Below are positions 9,134 to 16,835 of a stretch of DNA of 64,000 nucleotides, piece after piece. A program made the translations under genes and the position numbers. Origin of the DNA: Streptomyces adelaidensis (GTDB lineage Bacteria; Actinomycetota; Actinomycetes; Streptomycetales; Streptomycetaceae); the NCBI RefSeq assembly GCF_016598475.1, contig NZ_JAEMUX010000011.1, positions 62,001-126,000 on the forward strand, given 5' to 3'. Each line of letters starts with the position of its first letter. Positions within the stretch are counted from its first letter, which is position 1. The notes beneath the pieces are model-generated. The model saw only the letters and a list, made by a program, of their open reading frames with translations, was not told the DNA's origin and searched no databases.

Positions 9134-10123
9134 GTGATGAACAGACCGGGTGCCGCCGTGACGGCGGCGGGCGCGCTGCTCGCCCTGCTCTGCCAAGGCA
9201 CGGCGACGGCGCAGGAAGGCGAAGAGGCCCCGCGTGAGGTGTCCGGCGGATATCTGAGCTGGGCCCCGACGTTCGGGTCGTCCGCCGGTGGCGCCGCGAC
9301 GGTGACGGCCGAGGCACCCGCCGTACGCGGCTCCGGCGGCCGGACCTGGTTCCCGGTCGACGGCGGCAGCGCCGCCCCGAGAACCGGGGACGCGGAAGTC
9401 GGCCTCGGCGGCTCGATCCGCCTGGGCGGACCCGGGGCCGACACCCTGACCCTCGGTGAACTGCGCCTGCGACTGGACGGCGGCACCGGCACCCTGCGGG
9501 TGCGAGCCGAACGGGCGGGGGAGACCGACGACTTGACGCTGGCCGAGATCGGCGCGGGTTCCGCCGCGCCGGCCGTACGCACCGGTGGCGCGACCTGGTC
9601 CGGCCTGCGCGTGTCGCTCACCGCCGAGGGCGCCGAACTGCTCACCGGCTGGAGCGGGCGTTCGTACGCGGCGGGGGACGAACTCGCCCCGCTCGACGTG
9701 ACCTTGGGCACGGGCGCCTCGGGGACCGGTGAACCGCAGGGCGGCATCGACGGCGAGTCCGGCGACGACGCCGCCACGCCCGCCCCGGACGAGAGTGACC
9801 CGGCGGCCGGACCCACCGGGACGGACGCGGAACAGGGCGCCGCGGCGGTCCCGTCCGCAGTTGTGGAGCAGGCGAACCTGGCCGCCGGCGCCGGTCGGCG
9901 AGTCACCGGCGAGGGCTTCGAACCGGGTGAGGTCGTGCTGGTCGCGATCGACGACGACACCCGCTACCAGGCCGTCGCGGACGACTCGGGCCGGGTCGCC
10001 CGTGACTTCCCGGTGTACGACACCGCGGCCGAGGGCGCGCACACGGTACGGCTCCACTCCGTGACCGGAGGCCGCGAGGCCGCCGCGGAGTTCACCGTGC
10101 TCGCCGGCGAACCGTCTCCCTGA
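9134..10123 (+). CDS. secreted protein with a divergent HtaA-like domain and a C-terminal Ig-like domain
   Basis: 329 residues. A signal peptide is at about 1-30. The region 35-205 (GYLSWAPTFGSSAGGAATV, then GGTGTLRVRAE and a late LAPLDVTLG) resembles a worn HtaA heme-binding domain, though the aromatic residues usual in that family are sparse. A Gly/Asp/Glu linker leads to an Ig-like module at about 245-325 (RRVTGEGFEPGEVVLVAID). I see no membrane anchor or LAXTG signal, so it is probably released or held by its neighbours. GTG 9134 has AAGGAC seven bases upstream. It lies between two four-cysteine surface proteins and probably belongs to the same iron regulon. The HtaA assignment is tentative. 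Confidence 0.6.
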   Translation: MMNRPGAAVTAAGALLALLCQGTATAQEGEEAPREVSGGYLSWAPTFGSSAGGAATVTAEAPAVRGSGGRTWFPVDGGSAAPRTGDAEVGLGGSIRLGGPGADTLTLGELRLRLDGGTGTLRVRAERAGETDDLTLAEIGAGSAAPAVRTGGATWSGLRVSLTAEGAELLTGWSGRSYAAGDELAPLDVTLGTGASGTGEPQGGIDGESGDDAATPAPDESDPAAGPTGTDAEQGAAAVPSAVVEQANLAAGAGRRVTGEGFEPGEVVLVAIDDDTRYQAVADDSGRVARDFPVYDTAAEGAHTVRLHSVTGGREAAAEFTVLAGEPSP

Positions 10124-10157
10124 AGTGAGGGCCCGTTGGAACCTCCTTTGCTTTCCG

Positions 10158-10200
10158 TTGACAAAGAGATCACGGGCAAGCCTAGGTAAGCCTTACCTAA
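10158..10200 (+). promoter_or_regulatory. promoter with overlapping iron box
   Basis: A perfect -35 TTGACA at 10158-10163 is followed by the 19-bp palindrome CTAGGTAAGCCTTACCTAA at 10182-10200. This is a near-perfect match to the IdeR/DmdR consensus and covers the -10 position. Repressor binding would block transcription of the small surface gene that starts at 10236. Confidence 0.88.
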
Positions 10201-10235
10201 GTAAGCGTGTCTTCTTCGAGAAAGGTGCTCTCCTG

Positions 10236-10811
10236 ATGAGAGTCGTTCCTTCCGCCCTCCCCCACTCTCGACTTCGCTCGAGCGGGGGGACCCCCATCGC
10301 CGCCCGCACCGGTCTCGCCGTCGCCGCCTCCGCCGCCCTGACGCTGGGCCTCGCCACCTCGGCCTCCGCCGCCACCTCGACCCGCACGATCGTCGACGGC
10401 ACCACCACCTACAACCTGTCCCTGACCGCGCCGGACACCGCCGCCGCGTCGGGCCAGGTCATCACCGTCACCGGCTCCGGCTACAACACCGGCCAGGGCA
10501 TCTACGTCGGCCTCTGCGTGGTCGACGGCGCCCAGGGCGCAGCCAAGCCGACCCCCTGCCTCGGTGGCCAGGACGAGACCGGCGCCACCGGCGCCTCGCA
10601 CTGGATCAACAACACCTTCGGCGGCCTGTTCGCCAACAGCTCCACGTTCGGCACGGGCGGCACCTTCAGCGTGAACATCTACGTGCAGGCCACCCTCGAA
10701 GACGGCAGCGTCTGCGGCGAAGACGTCACCTGCGCGGTCGTGACGCGCGCCGACCACTTCGACACCAACGACCGCAAGTACGACGTCCACGCCCCGATCA
10801 CCTTCCAGTAA
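10236..10811 (+). CDS. small secreted protein with one neocarzinostatin-like domain
   Basis: 191 residues: a long signal peptide (about 1-45, ending ATSASA) and a single four-cysteine domain (GSGYNTGQGIYVGLC, C-x13-C, C-x5-C, closing VHAPITF). There is no anchor. The start ATG 10236 has GAGAAAGG upstream; the open frame reaches back to 10125 but runs through the promoter and iron box, so the longer form is rejected. Residues 7-21 of the signal peptide (HSRLRSSGGTPI region) are encoded by a 44-bp palindromic repeat also present at 39448, which explains the unusual length. A strong terminator follows. It is probably iron-regulated; the ligand is unknown. Confidence 0.78.
   Translation: MRVVPSALPHSRLRSSGGTPIAARTGLAVAASAALTLGLATSASAATSTRTIVDGTTTYNLSLTAPDTAAASGQVITVTGSGYNTGQGIYVGLCVVDGAQGAAKPTPCLGGQDETGATGASHWINNTFGGLFANSSTFGTGGTFSVNIYVQATLEDGSVCGEDVTCAVVTRADHFDTNDRKYDVHAPITFQ
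10256..10299 (+). repeat. 44-bp palindromic repeat, copy A, in frame in a signal peptide
   Basis: It begins CCTCCCCCACTCTCGACTTC and ends GGGGGGACCCCCATCG. It differs by one base (A for G at the sixteenth position) from the copy at 39448-39491. C-rich and G-rich arms plus CTCG/CGAG allow a hairpin. It is translated in frame as LPHSRLRSSGGTPI and lengthens the signal peptide without breaking it. Confidence 0.85.
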
Positions 10812-10819
10812 CACCACCA

Positions 10820-10848
10820 GGCCGGGCCCCTCGCCATGGGGCCCGGCC
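10820..10848 (+). terminator. strong hairpin after the small surface gene
   Basis: GGCCGGGCCCC (10820-10830) pairs perfectly with GGGGCCCGGCC (10838-10848) around a 7-base loop. It starts 9 bases after the stop codon. A T-tract is absent, as is usual in Streptomyces. Confidence 0.8.
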
Positions 10849-10896
10849 CTCGGCGTCCCCCGGGTGTGCGGGGCGCACCCGACGAATGAGGAACCC

Positions 10897-13512
10897 ATGA
10901 CAGACGACACGACGGACCGGCGGCGGCCGGACCGTACGGCCGGACGCCGGCTCAGACGTCCCGCCGCGCTCCTCGGAGCCGCCGCCCTGGTGGCCGCCGC
11001 GGTCACCGCCGGCACGCTGAGTACGGCCGCCCAGGCGTCCGACACCCCGAAGACGGGGCTCGGCAAGGACGGCCAGAAACTGACCGTCTCCGCCTCCGCG
11101 AACCTCGACCCCGACGGCGAGACGCTGACGGTCACCGGCTCCGGCTACGACGCGACCAAGGCCGTCTACGTCGCCCTCTGCCGGGACAACGGCGACGGGA
11201 AGATCCCCACTCCCTGCATCGGCGGAGCCGACGAGAACGGCACCGGCAGCTCCTCGCAGTGGATCGTCCCCGAGGGCGACGAGTACGCGGGCGACCTCGC
11301 CGTCACCTGGGGCGCGGGCGGCACCTTCGACGTCGAGATCGACGTCGAGGCCAAGGACAACGGCGTCGACTGCACCCAGGTCGTCTGCTCGGTCGTCACC
11401 CGTGTCGACCACCGCAACTCCGGCGACCGCTCCCAGGACGTCCGCGTCCCCCTCACCTTCGAGGGCCAGGACACCGGTGACGGGGACGACGACGGCGACG
11501 GGGTGGACGTGCCCGCCGGCACCGTCAGCTACGTCGAGTCCGCCGCGTTCTCGGCGGCCGGCGAGGTGAAGGACCTCCTCCTGCACCCCGAGTCGAAGAA
11601 GCTGTACGCCGGTTCCGAGGATTTCGTCGACACCGGGGACGTCAACGAGCGCGGTCTGCACGCCCTCGACGCGGCGGACGGCAAGAGCCTCAGCCACATC
11701 TCCCAGGCCCCCGGCTCCAACGGAGCCCTCGGCCCCCGTAACGTCGCGATGATCGGCGCTCCGCTCGCCGGCGACGGCGTCGTCTTCCACTACCCGCTGC
11801 GCGGCGTCGGCACCGCCGAGGACGGCGACACGAACGCCGCCGGCGCATGGCTCGCCGGCGGCACCGTCACGGGCATCGGCCCCGGCACCGAGGACTCCAC
11901 CGCCCTGGTCGCCCAGGGCGCCCAGCTTTCCGAGGTCGACATCGCCACCGCCGTCGCCCTGGAGAACCGCACCCTCACCCTTGAGGGCGGCTCCGAGCTC
12001 GGCGTCGACAAGGCCCACAGCGCCGCCTGGTCCGCCGGACCCGTCGGCGGCAGCCTGCGCCGCGTCGACACCGGCACCTTCACAGTCACCGCCACCGCCG
12101 AACTCCCGGCCGCCTCCGTCGGGTTCGTCGAGGCGGACCCCGCCACCGGCAACGTCTGGGTGGGCAGCGGGAACACCGTGCGCGTCTACGACAAGGACGC
12201 GAAACTCCTGAAGACCGTCGAGGCGTCGGACGAGGCCGTGGACATCGCCTTCGACACCAGCACCGGCCGGGCCTTCGTCGTCTGGCAGGACAACGGCGAC
12301 GACAGCGACGGCGGCGACGACACCAGCCACCTCGGTGTGTACGACACCACCACCTACGCGGAGGCCGCCACCCCGACGAAGCTGGTGGGCAACAACTCCC
12401 AGATCGGCGAGGCCTCCGTCGCCGTCGCCCCCGGCGGCACCACCGTCTACGTCAGCAGCCCCGCCGAGGGCGAGATCACCAAGCTCGACCGCCGGATGTC
12501 GCCCGAGGTCACCCAGTCCCCGACCGACCGGACCGTGGCGCCGGGCGCCGAGGTTTCGTTCGTCGCGGCGGCCGAGGGCACCCCGGAACCCACCGTGAAA
12601 TGGGAGGTCAGCGTCAACGGCGGCCAGACCTGGTCGGCGATCGAGGGCGCGACGAGGAACACGTACACCTTCACCGCGAAGGCGTCGCACGACGGCTACG
12701 AGTACCGTGCCGTGTTCACCAACTCCGTCGGCGCCACCCGCACTTCACCCTTCACGCTCACCGTCACCGAGGCCGACGGCAGCACCGGCACCGGCGGCGG
12801 CGACACCGGGCCCTCCGGCACCAAGACCGTCACCGGCCCCGACGGCCGGCAGCTCACCGTCACCCCCGTCAACAACCTCGCCACCGAGAAGCAGGCCCTG
12901 AAGATCACCGGCTCCGGCTACGACGAGGACAAGGGCATCTACGTCGCCCTCTGCGTCGACAACGGCGACGGCGAACTGCCCACCCCCTGCATCGGCGGCG
13001 TCGACATGACCGGCGAGTCGCACTCCTCCGCGTGGATCTCCTCCAACCCGCCGGACTACGGCGAGGAGTTGGCGACCCCGTACGAGGACGGCGGGACGTT
13101 CGAGGTCGAGCTGACCATCGACGCCAAGGACGAGTACACCGACTGCTTCAAGGCCAGGTGCGTCCTCGCCACCCGCGCCGACCACACCCTGTCCGGCGAC
13201 CGCTCCCAGGACGTCAAGGTCCCGGTCGCCTTCGTCGGCCAGGACCCGGTGGACACGGACGACGGGGCCGGCGACAGCGACGGCGGCACGTCCACCGGCG
13301 GCAGTTCCAGCAGCGGTTCGACGTCCGGCGCCAGCAGCACGTCCGGCGGCGCCGGCAGCACGGGCGGCACCACCACGACGGGCGACGGCGGCAGTCTGGC
13401 CTCCACCGGTCTGACCGTCCTCGGCGTGGCCGCGTCGGCCGCCGCGCTCACCCTGACGGGCTGGATCCTGCACCGGCGGGCCCGGAGCGCGGCCAGCGGT
13501 ACGGCGACCTGA
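10897..13512 (+). CDS. large LAXTG-anchored surface protein: two neocarzinostatin-like domains flanking a beta-propeller and an Ig domain
   Basis: 871 residues from ATG 10897, which has GAGGA five bases upstream; the frame upstream to 10864 lacks a ribosome site. Order: signal peptide (about 1-47); four-cysteine domain 1 (about 61-190; C-x11-C and C-x4-C); a YVTN-like propeller region (about 210-535, with VKDLLLHPESKKLYAGSED and ATGNVWVGSGNTVRVYDKD); an Ig-like domain (about 540-625, PTVKWEVSVNGGQTWSAI); four-cysteine domain 2 (about 640-780); a Gly/Ser linker; LASTG at 834-838, a hydrophobic segment and HRRAR. The LAXTG signal suggests a class E sortase attaches it to the wall. The iron link is by location only. 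Its role could be heme capture, adhesion or signalling. Confidence 0.8.
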   Translation: MTDDTTDRRRPDRTAGRRLRRPAALLGAAALVAAAVTAGTLSTAAQASDTPKTGLGKDGQKLTVSASANLDPDGETLTVTGSGYDATKAVYVALCRDNGDGKIPTPCIGGADENGTGSSSQWIVPEGDEYAGDLAVTWGAGGTFDVEIDVEAKDNGVDCTQVVCSVVTRVDHRNSGDRSQDVRVPLTFEGQDTGDGDDDGDGVDVPAGTVSYVESAAFSAAGEVKDLLLHPESKKLYAGSEDFVDTGDVNERGLHALDAADGKSLSHISQAPGSNGALGPRNVAMIGAPLAGDGVVFHYPLRGVGTAEDGDTNAAGAWLAGGTVTGIGPGTEDSTALVAQGAQLSEVDIATAVALENRTLTLEGGSELGVDKAHSAAWSAGPVGGSLRRVDTGTFTVTATAELPAASVGFVEADPATGNVWVGSGNTVRVYDKDAKLLKTVEASDEAVDIAFDTSTGRAFVVWQDNGDDSDGGDDTSHLGVYDTTTYAEAATPTKLVGNNSQIGEASVAVAPGGTTVYVSSPAEGEITKLDRRMSPEVTQSPTDRTVAPGAEVSFVAAAEGTPEPTVKWEVSVNGGQTWSAIEGATRNTYTFTAKASHDGYEYRAVFTNSVGATRTSPFTLTVTEADGSTGTGGGDTGPSGTKTVTGPDGRQLTVTPVNNLATEKQALKITGSGYDEDKGIYVALCVDNGDGELPTPCIGGVDMTGESHSSAWISSNPPDYGEELATPYEDGGTFEVELTIDAKDEYTDCFKARCVLATRADHTLSGDRSQDVKVPVAFVGQDPVDTDDGAGDSDGGTSTGGSSSSGSTSGASSTSGGAGSTGGTTTTGDGGSLASTGLTVLGVAASAAALTLTGWILHRRARSAASGTAT

Positions 13513-13541
13513 CCCGACGCCACGACACCGAACAGCAAGAC

Positions 13542-13580
13542 GGAGCCCGGTCCACCGACACCCTCGGCGGACCGGGCTCC
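13542..13580. terminator. bidirectional terminator
   Basis: GGAGCCCGGTCC (13542-13553) and GGACCGGGCTCC (13569-13580) form a perfect 12-bp stem between the convergent surface gene and the HAD gene. The loop of 15 bases can pair internally (CCGA/TCGG). Confidence 0.85.
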
Positions 13581-13597
13581 GCCCCTCCCACGGCCCC

Positions 13598-14284
13598 TCA
13601 ACCCGACGCCACGATCCAGTCGTACGCCTCCCGGGCGGTGAACTCCTCTTGCCCGCCCCGCACCAGCAGCCCGGCCGTCGCGAACGCCGGATCGTCCGCC
13701 TGGGCGGCGAGGGAGGGGACCACGACGCACCGCATCCCGGCCGCGTGGGCGGCGACCGCGCCCGGCAGCGCGTCCTCCAGGACGACACAGTCGGCCGGTG
13801 CGGCGCCCAGCCGCCGGGCCGTCTCCAGGAAGACATCGGGCGCCGGCTTGCCGCGGGCGACCTCGTCGGCCGACACGACGGTCCGCAGATACGCGTCCAG
13901 CCCCGTCCCCGCGAGGATCACCTCGATCGCCTCGCGCGCGGAACCCGAGGCCACGGCCATCGGCACCCCCTCGGCAGCCAGCAGCTCCACGAGCTTCCAC
14001 ATCTCCGGATAGACGCGGGTGGCCGCGCGGGCCAGGGCCAGATAGTGGCGGTTCTTGACGTCGAGGAACACCTCGACCGGCGCGTCGAGGCCGTACCGCT
14101 CCCGCCACAGCGCGACCGTCTCCCGCGTACTGATGCCCACGCACAGTTCGTGGTCCGCCCAGGTGAAGCCGGTGACTCCGTGCTCGGCGAGCGTCCGCCG
14201 ACCCGCTTCGTAGTAGTTCGGCTCGCTGTCCACGAGCGTTCCATCGAGATCGAAGATGACCGAAGTGCCGCCGAAATCGCTCAT
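13598..14284 (-). CDS. HAD-superfamily phosphatase, beta-phosphoglucomutase-like
   Basis: 228 residues with all HAD motifs: motif I FDLDGTLVDSE near residue 10 (nucleophile and acid/base Asp), motif II in VASGSAREA, motif III Lys in GKPAPDVF, and motif IV VLEDALPG. The helical cap between motifs I and II has the size of the beta-PGM/phosphoglycolate group, so a small cytosolic sugar phosphate or phosphoglycolate is a likely substrate. It follows an Lrp-type regulator gene by 13 bases in the same direction and probably shares its transcript. The terminator at 13542 serves its 3' end. Confidence 0.85.
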   Translation of the reverse strand: MSDFGGTSVIFDLDGTLVDSEPNYYEAGRRTLAEHGVTGFTWADHELCVGISTRETVALWRERYGLDAPVEVFLDVKNRHYLALARAATRVYPEMWKLVELLAAEGVPMAVASGSAREAIEVILAGTGLDAYLRTVVSADEVARGKPAPDVFLETARRLGAAPADCVVLEDALPGAVAAHAAGMRCVVVPSLAAQADDPAFATAGLLVRGGQEEFTAREAYDWIVASG

Positions 14285-14297
14285 GGATCCCAGGATG

Positions 14298-14789
14298 TCA
14301 GCGGTCGGCTCTTCGTCGATCCGCCGACCTGCCGATCGACTCGACCAGCGGCGACAACCGATACGGCACGCGCTCCCTGAGCGCCACCTCCGTACGGGTG
14401 CGCACCACGCCCGGCAGGCTGATCAGCGCCTGGATCACATCCTCCAGGTGCGCGTTGTCCCGCGCGACGACCCGGGTCAGCAGATCGCCGCCACCCGTGA
14501 TCGAGAACGCCTCGACGATCTCCGGCACGGCCGCCAGCGCGTCCCCGACGTCGTCGAGATTGCCCTGGGTCACCTCGATGTGCACGAAGGCCAGCACCGG
14601 ATGACCGAGCGCGGCGGGCGACAGCGACGGGCCCGTTCCGGTGATCACTCCATCGCGTTCCAGGCGGTCCAGCCGAGCCTGGAGCGTGCCCCGCGCGACG
14701 CCGAGAATCCGCGCGTACTCCCGCACGCTGGTGCGCGGCTGCTCCAGCAGCAGCCGCAGAATACGGGTGTCGAGCTCGTCCACGGCCAT
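14298..14789 (-). CDS. Lrp/AsnC-family transcriptional regulator
   Basis: 163 residues from ATG 14789, which has GGAGG 10 bases upstream; the open frame extends far upstream without family match. An N-terminal winged HTH (MAVDELDTRILRLLLEQPRT, then YARILGVARGTLQARLDRLE) precedes a RAM/AsnC ligand-binding domain (HIEVTQGNLDDV; ITGGGDLLTRVVARD). It is a dimer- or octamer-forming DNA-binding protein that senses a small molecule, often an amino acid. It is divergent from a FUSC transporter gene, and the gap holds three copies of a CCAATGG motif, so autoregulation and control of the transporter are likely. Confidence 0.9.
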   Translation of the reverse strand: MAVDELDTRILRLLLEQPRTSVREYARILGVARGTLQARLDRLERDGVITGTGPSLSPAALGHPVLAFVHIEVTQGNLDDVGDALAAVPEIVEAFSITGGGDLLTRVVARDNAHLEDVIQALISLPGVVRTRTEVALRERVPYRLSPLVESIGRSADRRRADR

Positions 14790-14834
14790 GATCCGTCGGC
14801 CTCCCTGCGCGATCCGGTGATCATGGAAACAGTA

Positions 14835-14934
14835 CCAATGGCCCAGCGAACCACACGCTGCCCATGCCATCTTTTCTCCGACATCGGTAGGCCAATGGCC
14901 CAGTGCCAGCAGCCCCTGTTGAGCCAATGGGGCA
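14835..14934. promoter_or_regulatory. three CCAATGG-type repeats in the lrp/FUSC gap
   Basis: CCAATGGCCCAG occurs at 14835-14846 and 14892-14903, and CCAATGGGGCA at 14924-14934, all on one strand. CCAATGG is a near-palindrome. Spacings are 57 and 32 bases. Arrays of degenerate sites are typical of Lrp-family operators; which protein binds here is inferred from location. Confidence 0.5.
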
Positions 14935-15099
14935 AAGATGGTTACCTCTGCCGTATCCACGTACTTTCGGCGCCACGCAGTGCCGGACGGCGACGAAGCC
15001 GCATCCGGAGCGCGGCGCTTTCGCTGTGCCCGCCGCCCGACGACACCCCGGACCGGCGCGGGCGGGGCGTGCACCACGGCAAGGGGGCGGCACACTGCC

Positions 15100-16599
15100 A
15101 TGAAGAGGATGTTCACGGCTCCTGATCCAGGGCGTCTGAGGCTGCGGAACTCGGTCCGCGCCGTCATCGGTGTCGGCACGGCGGTGGCCGTCGCCGAGCT
15201 GTGCGGCTTCTCGCTCTCCGCGTCGATCACCGGGGGACTCGCGGCGCTCCTCGCCCTCTTCACCGTCACCGACGCGAACGTCCGCGCCCAGCGGACCACC
15301 ACCGCGCTGCTGCCCGTGGCCGGATTCCCGGTCCTGGCCTGGGCCACCACTCTGCACGGGGTCACCCTCGCCCGTGACGTCGCGTTCGTGCTCACCGTCT
15401 TCTGCGGGGTCTACGCCCGCCGATGGGGAGCGCGCGGCCAGGCGCTCGGGATCTTCGCGTTCATGAGCTTCTTCGTCACGCAGTTCCTGCACGCGGTCCC
15501 CGCGCAACTGCCCGAGCTGTACGCCGCCATGACCCTCGCGCTGCTGGTGGCCGGCGCCGTGCGGTTCCTCCTCTGGCCCATCGAACGCGGTGTCCCGCCC
15601 GTCGCGGTCCCCGTCGAGTCGCCCGGCACAGGGCTGGCGCGGCCCACCACCCGGCAGGCCTTCCAGGCCGCGGTCGCCTGCTCCTTCGCGCTGCTCGTCG
15701 GGCAGGCGTTCTCCGAGGACCGTTGGTACTGGGCCGTCGGCACCGCCTGGTGGATCTTCGTCAACACCGCGTCCCGCGGCGAAACCCTGGTCCGGGGTTT
15801 CCGCCGCGTCCTGGGAACCGTGATCGGTGTCGCCGTCGGTCTGCTCGTCGCCATCCCGCTGAACGGAGCGCCCACGCCGTCGGCCGCGCTGGTCGCGCTC
15901 TGCGTCTTCGGCATCTTCTACACGGCGGCGGTCTCGTACTCCTGGATGATGCTGGCGGTCACCGTCATGGCCAGCCTCCTCTACGGGTTGCTGGGTGTAC
16001 TGGACGCCGGCCTGCTCGCACTCCGCCTCGTCGAGACGGGGGTGGGCGCCGTCTGCGCCATGCTGGCCGTGGTCCTCGTCCTGCCGGTCACCACGCACGC
16101 GACGAACGACGCCTGGATCCAGCGGGCCCTGCACCGCGTGCACGCCGCCACCACCGCCACGGCCGCCCGGCTCGAAGGCGACCCCGAGGCCGATCCGACC
16201 CCCCATGCCGCCGAGCTGGAGCTGCTGTTCGGCAGAGCGCGCATGGCACTCGCCCCGCTGGTGCACCCGCTGAATCCCTTCCGGGCCCGCAAGGCACGAG
16301 CCCGCCAGGCCATTCGGCTGCTCGACGACTGCGTCAACGAGGTACGGGCCCTGGTCTCGGCCACCACCCACCCGACCGGTTCGCAGGAGGCCTCCCTGAT
16401 CGATGCCTGCCGACGCGTGAAGACCGCCGTGGAAGCGCTCACCGTCCGGGAGCGGCGGGCGACTCCCACCGGCGCGGAGACGGCCCATCAGGCGGAAACC
16501 GGGACGCCCCTCCTGCATCTGCACAACCTGGAGAAGGCGCTGTCCGAGCTGGCGACACCACTCGGGACGGCTCCGGGCTCACGCCTGGCCGGTTCCTGA
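15100..16599 (+). CDS. FUSC-family inner-membrane transporter (aromatic acid exporter-like)
   Basis: 499 residues. I use ATG 15100 with AAGGGGG 12 bases upstream; the frame is open back to 14938 but that part is Arg-rich and lacks membrane character. Two hydrophobic blocks, each of several helices, lie at about 15-160 and 190-330, the second with VGQAFSEDRWYWAVGTAWW and a TLVRGFRRVLGTVIGVAVG motif typical of the fusaric-acid-resistance (FUSC) module. The C-terminal 150 residues are soluble and helical. These proteins are thought to export aromatic or small organic acids. It is divergent from the Lrp regulator. A second FUSC gene lies at 37900. Confidence 0.82.
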   Translation: MKRMFTAPDPGRLRLRNSVRAVIGVGTAVAVAELCGFSLSASITGGLAALLALFTVTDANVRAQRTTTALLPVAGFPVLAWATTLHGVTLARDVAFVLTVFCGVYARRWGARGQALGIFAFMSFFVTQFLHAVPAQLPELYAAMTLALLVAGAVRFLLWPIERGVPPVAVPVESPGTGLARPTTRQAFQAAVACSFALLVGQAFSEDRWYWAVGTAWWIFVNTASRGETLVRGFRRVLGTVIGVAVGLLVAIPLNGAPTPSAALVALCVFGIFYTAAVSYSWMMLAVTVMASLLYGLLGVLDAGLLALRLVETGVGAVCAMLAVVLVLPVTTHATNDAWIQRALHRVHAATTATAARLEGDPEADPTPHAAELELLFGRARMALAPLVHPLNPFRARKARARQAIRLLDDCVNEVRALVSATTHPTGSQEASLIDACRRVKTAVEALTVRERRATPTGAETAHQAETGTPLLHLHNLEKALSELATPLGTAPGSRLAGS

Positions 16600-16775
16600 C
16601 CCCGCGTCACCCCCTACTGCGGTCCAGGCGTCGTGCATGGCAGAGCTGGAAGCACTCCGGGGGCGTGTACGACAACTCTCGCGCCGGTGGTGCACCTGCT
16701 CAGCCCGTTGCGACCGCACGAGGAGTGCGCCCCCTCCGCCCTCGCCCAATCCTCATGTCTCCTCCCTGTGTAAAC

Positions 16776-16791
16776 TTTGGTCTAGACCTCC
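16776..16791. promoter_or_regulatory. DasR-like site (dre) upstream of the lactonase gene
   Basis: The core TGGTCTAGACC at 16778-16788 sits in TTTGGTCTAGACCTCC, matching 12 of 16 positions of the DasR-responsive element ACTGGTCTAGACCACT known from chitin and N-acetylglucosamine genes in Streptomyces. It is 45 bases before the lactonase start. The match is seen directly; regulation is inferred. Confidence 0.6.
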
Positions 16792-16835
16792 TGCTACTGT
16801 TCGCCCGCACACCAGGCGAGCGGGAGGGGACGGCA

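Noticed and set aside
7093..13512. Reading the iron locus as a siderophore biosynthetic cluster
   Set aside because: No NRPS, IucA/IucC or other biosynthetic gene is present; only binding and surface proteins are seen.
10236..13512. An enediyne antibiotic cluster suggested by the neocarzinostatin-like domains
   Set aside because: No polyketide synthase or tailoring genes occur in the window, and the domains sit in wall-anchored, iron-linked proteins.
15423..16835. The upstream part of an 829-codon plus-strand frame leading into the lactonase
   Set aside because: It is the FUSC gene read in another frame. The lactonase begins at GTG 16836, which has its own ribosome site.
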